The translations under genes were made by a program, and so were the position numbers. Below are positions 14,678 to 17,301 of a stretch of 17,301 nt of DNA, in pieces. The stretch is taken from the NCBI GenBank assembly GCA_021812105.1, contig JAKAOQ010000009.1, forward strand, positions 1-17,301, in the 5' to 3' direction. The notes beneath the pieces were generated by a model that was given only the letters and a program-made list of their open reading frames with translations, searched no databases and was not told the DNA's origin. Source of the stretch: Microcaldota archaeon (GTDB lineage Archaea; Micrarchaeota; Micrarchaeia; Micrarchaeales; Micrarchaeaceae). Within the stretch, counting starts at the first letter, position 1. Every line of letters begins with the position of its first letter.

Positions 14678-14688
14678 GTATAAATAAT
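14678..14688. promoter_or_regulatory. Shared bidirectional TATA element
   Basis: GTATAAATAAT reads as a TATA box on both strands. On the plus strand it predicts a start near 14709 for the gene at 14735; on the minus strand a start near 14656 for the gene ending at 14645. It is the best TATA element in the 89-base gap for both genes. Confidence 0.5.
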
Positions 14689-14720
14689 TTACCTTTCAAA
14701 TATTTGTTGATCCCTAGCTC

Positions 14721-14725
14721 GGAGG
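14721..14725 (+). promoter_or_regulatory. GGAGG ribosome-binding site
   Basis: GGAGG lies 9 bases before the ATG at 14735. It differs from the GGTG-type sites seen before most other genes in this window and supports the chosen start. Confidence 0.55.
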
Positions 14726-14734
14726 CACGTTACA

Positions 14735-15259
14735 ATGGATTTCACCATAAAACGCACTAACATGGAACGGTTTGCCATAGTATTGCTAATCGTGGGTGCC
14801 TTTCTTCTCCTGCTATCAGTGATAAGGGGCACGTACATGATAGTGGCGTTCGCGAAAGGCATACCGCTGCATACTTTTTCTGACATAAGGATAAACGTAC
14901 TCAACGTTTTTTTTGACTTCCTGATACCTTTCATAGGCGGAGTGCTGCTCATCGTAGCCGGCCTAACAGTACTTAAGTTCAGGCGGGAAGAAACGGAGCA
15001 CGAGATAACTCGCAAGGTAAGGCAGAGCTTCAACGAAAAGAAGGACAATCTGCTCATGAACCTTATGAGCGAGGACGAGAAAAGAATCCTTTCAATGGTA
15101 AAGAACGGGAACGGCATTCTCCAATCAGAACTCGTGGTAAAAAGCGGCTACTCAAAGGTGAAGATGCACCGCATCCTGAAGAAGCTTGAGAACATGGACG
15201 TGATAAAAAGGAGCAGGTTTGGCATAACAAACAAGATTTTCCTCAACGATAAAGCGTAG
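14735..15259 (+). CDS. Membrane-bound winged-helix protein (two N-terminal TM helices)
   Basis: The 174-residue product has two hydrophobic segments, about 12-38 and 56-80, then a charged helix (82-108, EETEHEITRKVRQ), then a winged-helix domain (112-172). In that domain LQSELVVKSGYSKVKMHRILKKLENMDVI is the helix-turn-helix and KRSRFGITNKIFL the wing. The short loop between the membrane helices (about 39-55) should face outward, leaving both ends in the cytoplasm. Similar membrane proteins with C-terminal winged helices are widespread in archaea and mostly uncharacterised. A membrane-tethered regulator or sensor is inferred. It is divergent from a soluble winged-helix gene. No partner kinase or transporter is adjacent. 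Confidence 0.85.
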   Translation: MDFTIKRTNMERFAIVLLIVGAFLLLLSVIRGTYMIVAFAKGIPLHTFSDIRINVLNVFFDFLIPFIGGVLLIVAGLTVLKFRREETEHEITRKVRQSFNEKKDNLLMNLMSEDEKRILSMVKNGNGILQSELVVKSGYSKVKMHRILKKLENMDVIKRSRFGITNKIFLNDKA

Positions 15260-15286
15260 TTCCGCATATACACCGTTTAGCATAAG

Positions 15287-15299
15287 ATTAATAAATTAA
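15287..15299 (+). promoter_or_regulatory. TATA box for the PRC-barrel gene
   Basis: ATTAATAAATTAA is centred about 43 bases before the ATG at 15336, predicting a leader of about 17 bases that contains the AGGTG ribosome-binding site at 15326-15330. Confidence 0.5.
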
Positions 15300-15335
15300 C
15301 GACTTGCTATAATATTCAGGCGCAAAGGTGTAAGC

Positions 15336-15590
15336 ATGGTGAAATATATTATAGCCAAGCAGCTAGTTGGAAGGAAGGTAATAACGAGCGACGGGTTCGA
15401 TGTTGGCAGGTTTGTAGACGCTGAAATAAGCGAGGTTACGGGTAAGATAAACAACATACTCGTAGAGCCTAACATGGACAGCAGCTTCGCTAGCAGGTTG
15501 AAGGCCGAAAGCGGGCAGGTCAAGATACCGTACGCATCGGTTCTGGCCGTAAACGACTACATAGTCGTAGACAGGAAGAACATAGCCTGA
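15336..15590 (+). CDS. PRC-barrel domain protein
   Basis: This 84-residue protein is a single PRC-barrel, a small beta-barrel found in bacterial RimM and photosynthetic reaction-centre H subunits and as stand-alone proteins in archaea. The pattern fits: AKQLVGRKVITSDGFDVGRFVDAEI (in parts about 7-31), a TGKINNILVEP strand (35-45), the IPYASVLAVNDYIVVD end (64-79). Stand-alone archaeal PRC-barrel proteins (CdpB type) are reported to bridge SepF and FtsZ partners at the division site, so a division role is possible, but the domain is also used elsewhere. It has its own TATA box and is followed by RNase HII 40 bases downstream. Confidence 0.88.
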   Translation: MVKYIIAKQLVGRKVITSDGFDVGRFVDAEISEVTGKINNILVEPNMDSSFASRLKAESGQVKIPYASVLAVNDYIVVDRKNIA

Positions 15591-15591
15591 A

Positions 15592-15603
15592 TTTGTTTTA
15601 TTT
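15592..15603 (+). promoter_or_regulatory. T-rich element: TATA-like box for RNase HII and possible terminator
   Basis: TTTGTTTTATTT follows the PRC-barrel stop. As a weak TATA element it predicts a start near 15626, just before the GTG at 15631, giving an almost leaderless message. The T-runs here and at 15611-15620 may also end the PRC-barrel transcript. Confidence 0.35.
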
Positions 15604-15630
15604 CAAGGACTTTTTCTTTTCATCTTTTCG

Positions 15631-16380
15631 GTGATATGTATTTTCGTATGTGGTGGTGACGAGGCCGGAAGGGGTGCGGTAATAGGTCCGCTCGTAGTAG
15701 CACTTGTAGTTTTCAAGAAGAGCGCAGAGAAAAAGCTCGCCGAGATAGGAGTGCGGGACTCAAAGATGCTCTCTAGGAAGAAGAGGGAGCTTCTGTACGG
15801 TGAGATAGAGCGGCTCGCTGTAGAATCCAAGGTCAGCATAATAACGGCAGAAGAGATAAACAACGCTATGAGGAACAGGATCTCGCTGAACGAGCTCGAG
15901 GCGATGCACTTCTCAAGGCTTTTCGACAGCGTGGTAAGCGAAACCGGGTACCTCTACCTCGATTCGCCCGACGTTATTGCCGAAAAGTTCGCCGTAAGGG
16001 TAAACACCCAGACCATGAAGCCCACGAAGATAACAGGGATAAAAGCCCCGAAAACGCCGGAGGGGGGCCACTGCACAAGAATAATCGCAGAGCACAAGGC
16101 GGATGTAAGGTACCCTATAGTGTCAGCGGCTAGCATAATAGCAAAGGTTACTAGGGACTCGGAAGTCAGAAAGATAGAGAAGGCGCTGAAAATGAGGATA
16201 GGCTCTGGCTATCCTTCTGACGAGAAAACGATCAGCGTACTTACGAAGAACATGGGCAACGAAGCGCTGATGAAGGATACGAGGGAGTACTGGAAGACAA
16301 TGCAAAGGATAAGGCAGACACGCCTTACAAATTTCGACTACTTTGGCACGCACGGCAAAGCGGCAGCGTCGCGGCGGTAA
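15631..16380 (+). CDS. rnhB: Ribonuclease HII
   Basis: RNase HII cuts the RNA strand of RNA-DNA hybrids and removes single ribonucleotides from DNA. The 249-residue product has the catalytic Asp10 and Glu11 in GDEAGRG, RDSKMLS at 42-48, Asp111 in LYLDSPDV, and Asp158 in KADVRYPIVSAASIIAK, the fourth metal ligand. GSGYPSD (191-197) is a further family motif. The start is GTG; no in-frame ATG occurs before the catalytic motif, and a start here gives nine residues ahead of DEAGRG, as in relatives. The usual GP after GR reads GA here (GRGAVIGP), a mild departure. The C-terminal ~35 residues are basic and may help bind nucleic acid. Confidence 0.95.
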   Translation: MICIFVCGGDEAGRGAVIGPLVVALVVFKKSAEKKLAEIGVRDSKMLSRKKRELLYGEIERLAVESKVSIITAEEINNAMRNRISLNELEAMHFSRLFDSVVSETGYLYLDSPDVIAEKFAVRVNTQTMKPTKITGIKAPKTPEGGHCTRIIAEHKADVRYPIVSAASIIAKVTRDSEVRKIEKALKMRIGSGYPSDEKTISVLTKNMGNEALMKDTREYWKTMQRIRQTRLTNFDYFGTHGKAAASRR

Positions 16381-16426
16381 AAGTAAAGAAGAGCCTATTT
16401 CTATCTTTTTATCCAAGTATAAGCAC

Positions 16427-16542
16427 GGGTCTGTGGCGCAACTTGGATAGCGCGTCTGGCTTCGGACCAGATGGTTGCGGGTTCAAATAAGCTTCTTGAT
16501 AAGAAGCCTAAGCAAGAAGCATTGAAAATCCCGTCAGACCCG
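16427..16542 (+). tRNA. tRNA-Arg (anticodon TCG) interrupted in the T-loop
   Basis: The acceptor stem pairs GGGTCTG (16427-16433) with CAGACCC (16535-16541), discriminator G at 16542, no encoded CCA. The D stem is GCGC/GCGC (16436-16439, 16450-16453) with GG in its loop. The anticodon stem is TCTGG/CCAGA (16455-16459, 16467-16471) around CTTCGGA, anticodon TCG at 16462-16464, reading CGA and perhaps CGG. The T stem is GCGGG/CCCGT (16477-16481, 16530-16534). Between the T-stem halves are 48 bases where 7 are expected; removing 41 bases restores a standard TTCAAAT loop. A weak T-rich TATA-like stretch lies upstream (about 16397-16411), and a T-run near 16591-16600 may terminate the transcript. 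Confidence 0.93.
16488..16528 (+). other. Archaeal tRNA intron, 41 bases, between positions 59 and 60
   Basis: The intron ends fit a full bulge-helix-bulge for the archaeal splicing endonuclease. The T stem is the outer helix. TTCA (16482-16485) pairs with TGAA (16523-16526) as the 4-base-pair central helix. The two 3-base bulges are both AAT (16486-16488 and 16527-16529), each cut after the second base. Beyond it, GCTTCTTG (16491-16498) pairs with CAAGAAGC (16513-16520) in an 8-base-pair intron helix. Most archaeal tRNA introns lie at 37/38; T-loop sites at 59/60 are known mainly from some Thermoproteales. Confidence 0.88.
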
Positions 16543-16617
16543 TTTCACGATAATGTGAGAAAGTTGATCTTTAGCACGCCGCAATGCTAGGTTGTTTTTC
16601 AGTCCGACACTCCCCAC

Positions 16618-17301
16618 CTATTTGCTCACAAAGTTCGCCTGTATCGTCGCGTTTGACGAGAGGGTAAGTGTAGCGTTCTGGGCACTCGTTGGGGATACTG
16701 AAGATGTTGATGAGGTTATGGACCAACTACTGAATATGTAACCGTTAGGCGGTGAAGCATAAACTGTGTACTTGCTGCCCATCAGTATTGCGCTTGTGCC
16801 GTTCGTGTACGAAACCCCATTCAACACTATTATACCGTCACCCGGGTTCGTTATAAACTTTGTAGTAAAAAGAGATGTGCCCGGAGGCGAAACAGACTGT
16901 ATCGAAAAACCTGTTGTCCTGTACGATCCGCTGCAGCTGCTCGATTGCATGTTATTGCATATACTGTAATTCACTACAAAGGAAACCGATGCCTGCGACC
17001 CAGTTGAAGGCACCTGCGTTCCTGGTATCTGCGAAATGCACATTACCTGCGTTCCCTTTAAAGCCAACTGCGGTGTGCAGCTGCCCCTGTAACTATGGAC
17101 TCCTGAAGCGCCTACGTTAGTTACAGTTATGTTGAATGAATTGCTGGGAAAATAGATGGGCGCGCCAAGATCGTTTGTAAATAAAATGGAGAACTTTATA
17201 GGGGTTGTGGCGTTGTACCTGCTGAGTGTGGACTGTAGACATTGAAACTCGGGGTTTATGCTGCATGTGGACGTCAGGTACGACGTAGGGGCTCTGCTTC
17301 C
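16618..17301 (-). CDS. Exported surface protein, C-terminal part (N-terminus beyond the window)
   Basis: The frame is open from the window edge to a TAG at 16618-16620, showing 227 C-terminal residues; the first in-window start codon is a TTG at 17067, but no stop precedes it, so the gene extends out of the window. The sequence is rich in Ser, Thr, Asn and Gly with few charged residues. It has about five N-glycosylation sequons (NAT, NIT, NGT, NAT, NAT) and six cysteines in three close pairs, suggesting disulfides outside the cell. The last ~55 residues (KYTVYASPPNGYIFSSWS onward, ending TIQANF) resemble the bacterial InlB B-repeat-like beta module. No C-terminal membrane anchor is seen. It is convergent with the tRNA-Arg gene. 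Confidence 0.8.
   Translation of the reverse strand, partial: GSRAPTSYLTSTCSINPEFQCLQSTLSRYNATTPIKFSILFTNDLGAPIYFPSNSFNITVTNVGASGVHSYRGSCTPQLALKGTQVMCISQIPGTQVPSTGSQASVSFVVNYSICNNMQSSSCSGSYRTTGFSIQSVSPPGTSLFTTKFITNPGDGIIVLNGVSYTNGTSAILMGSKYTVYASPPNGYIFSSWSITSSTSSVSPTSAQNATLTLSSNATIQANFVSK

Noticed and set aside
16543..16617. Two 4-base hairpins downstream of the tRNA
   Set aside because: Stems of four pairs are expected by chance in 75 bases and no RNA family is recognised.

Overview
The window is archaeal. It carries eukaryote-type ribosomal proteins (S28e, L24e, S19e, L39e, L31e), translation factor aIF6, deoxyhypusine synthase, prefoldin alpha, a beta-CASP nuclease of the aCPSF2 type, AT-rich TATA boxes about 25 bases upstream of starts, and a tRNA-Arg interrupted by a bulge-helix-bulge intron. 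Base composition is near half G+C, arginine is mostly AGG and isoleucine mostly ATA, genes are densely packed, and several proteins carry Gln/Pro/Ala-rich tails. This fits a DPANN archaeon, most likely Micrarchaeota (ARMAN-like), but that placement is inference and needs a phylogeny.

Layout. 1-593 (+): end of a ribosomal cluster (probable L7Ae tail, S28e, L24e). 609-1727 (-): FtsZ. 1883-2848 (+): deoxyhypusine synthase. 2870-4925 (-): ribB and the aCPSF2-type nuclease. 5035-9167 (+): a likely operon of a tail-anchored winged-helix protein, the beta and alpha subunits of an ADP-forming acyl-CoA synthetase, and a class III aminotransferase. 9293-12883 (+): the classic archaeal cluster S19e, PDCD5, L39e, L31e, aIF6, then prefoldin alpha and FtsY, without the ribosomal protein LX that often sits between aIF6 and prefoldin. 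12956-14293 (+): a TadA/VirB11-like secretion ATPase. 14316-15259: a soluble winged-helix regulator and a membrane-bound winged-helix protein transcribed divergently from what looks like a shared TATA element. 15336-16380 (+): PRC-barrel protein and RNase HII. 16427-16542 (+): tRNA-Arg(TCG) with a 41-base intron in the T-loop. 16618-17301 (-): C-terminal part of an exported, probably glycosylated surface protein that runs off the window.

How the parts fit. Most of the window is translation, protein targeting and cell-division housekeeping. The accessory signals are (i) the operon tying a membrane-tethered winged-helix protein to acyl-CoA-dependent ATP production and a transaminase, (ii) a second membrane-tethered winged-helix protein facing a soluble one, (iii) the T-loop intron with two competing pairings, and (iv) recurrent low-complexity Q/P/A tails on ribosomal and regulatory proteins. 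No mobile element or CRISPR array was seen, and no gene-free stretch exceeds about 160 bases.
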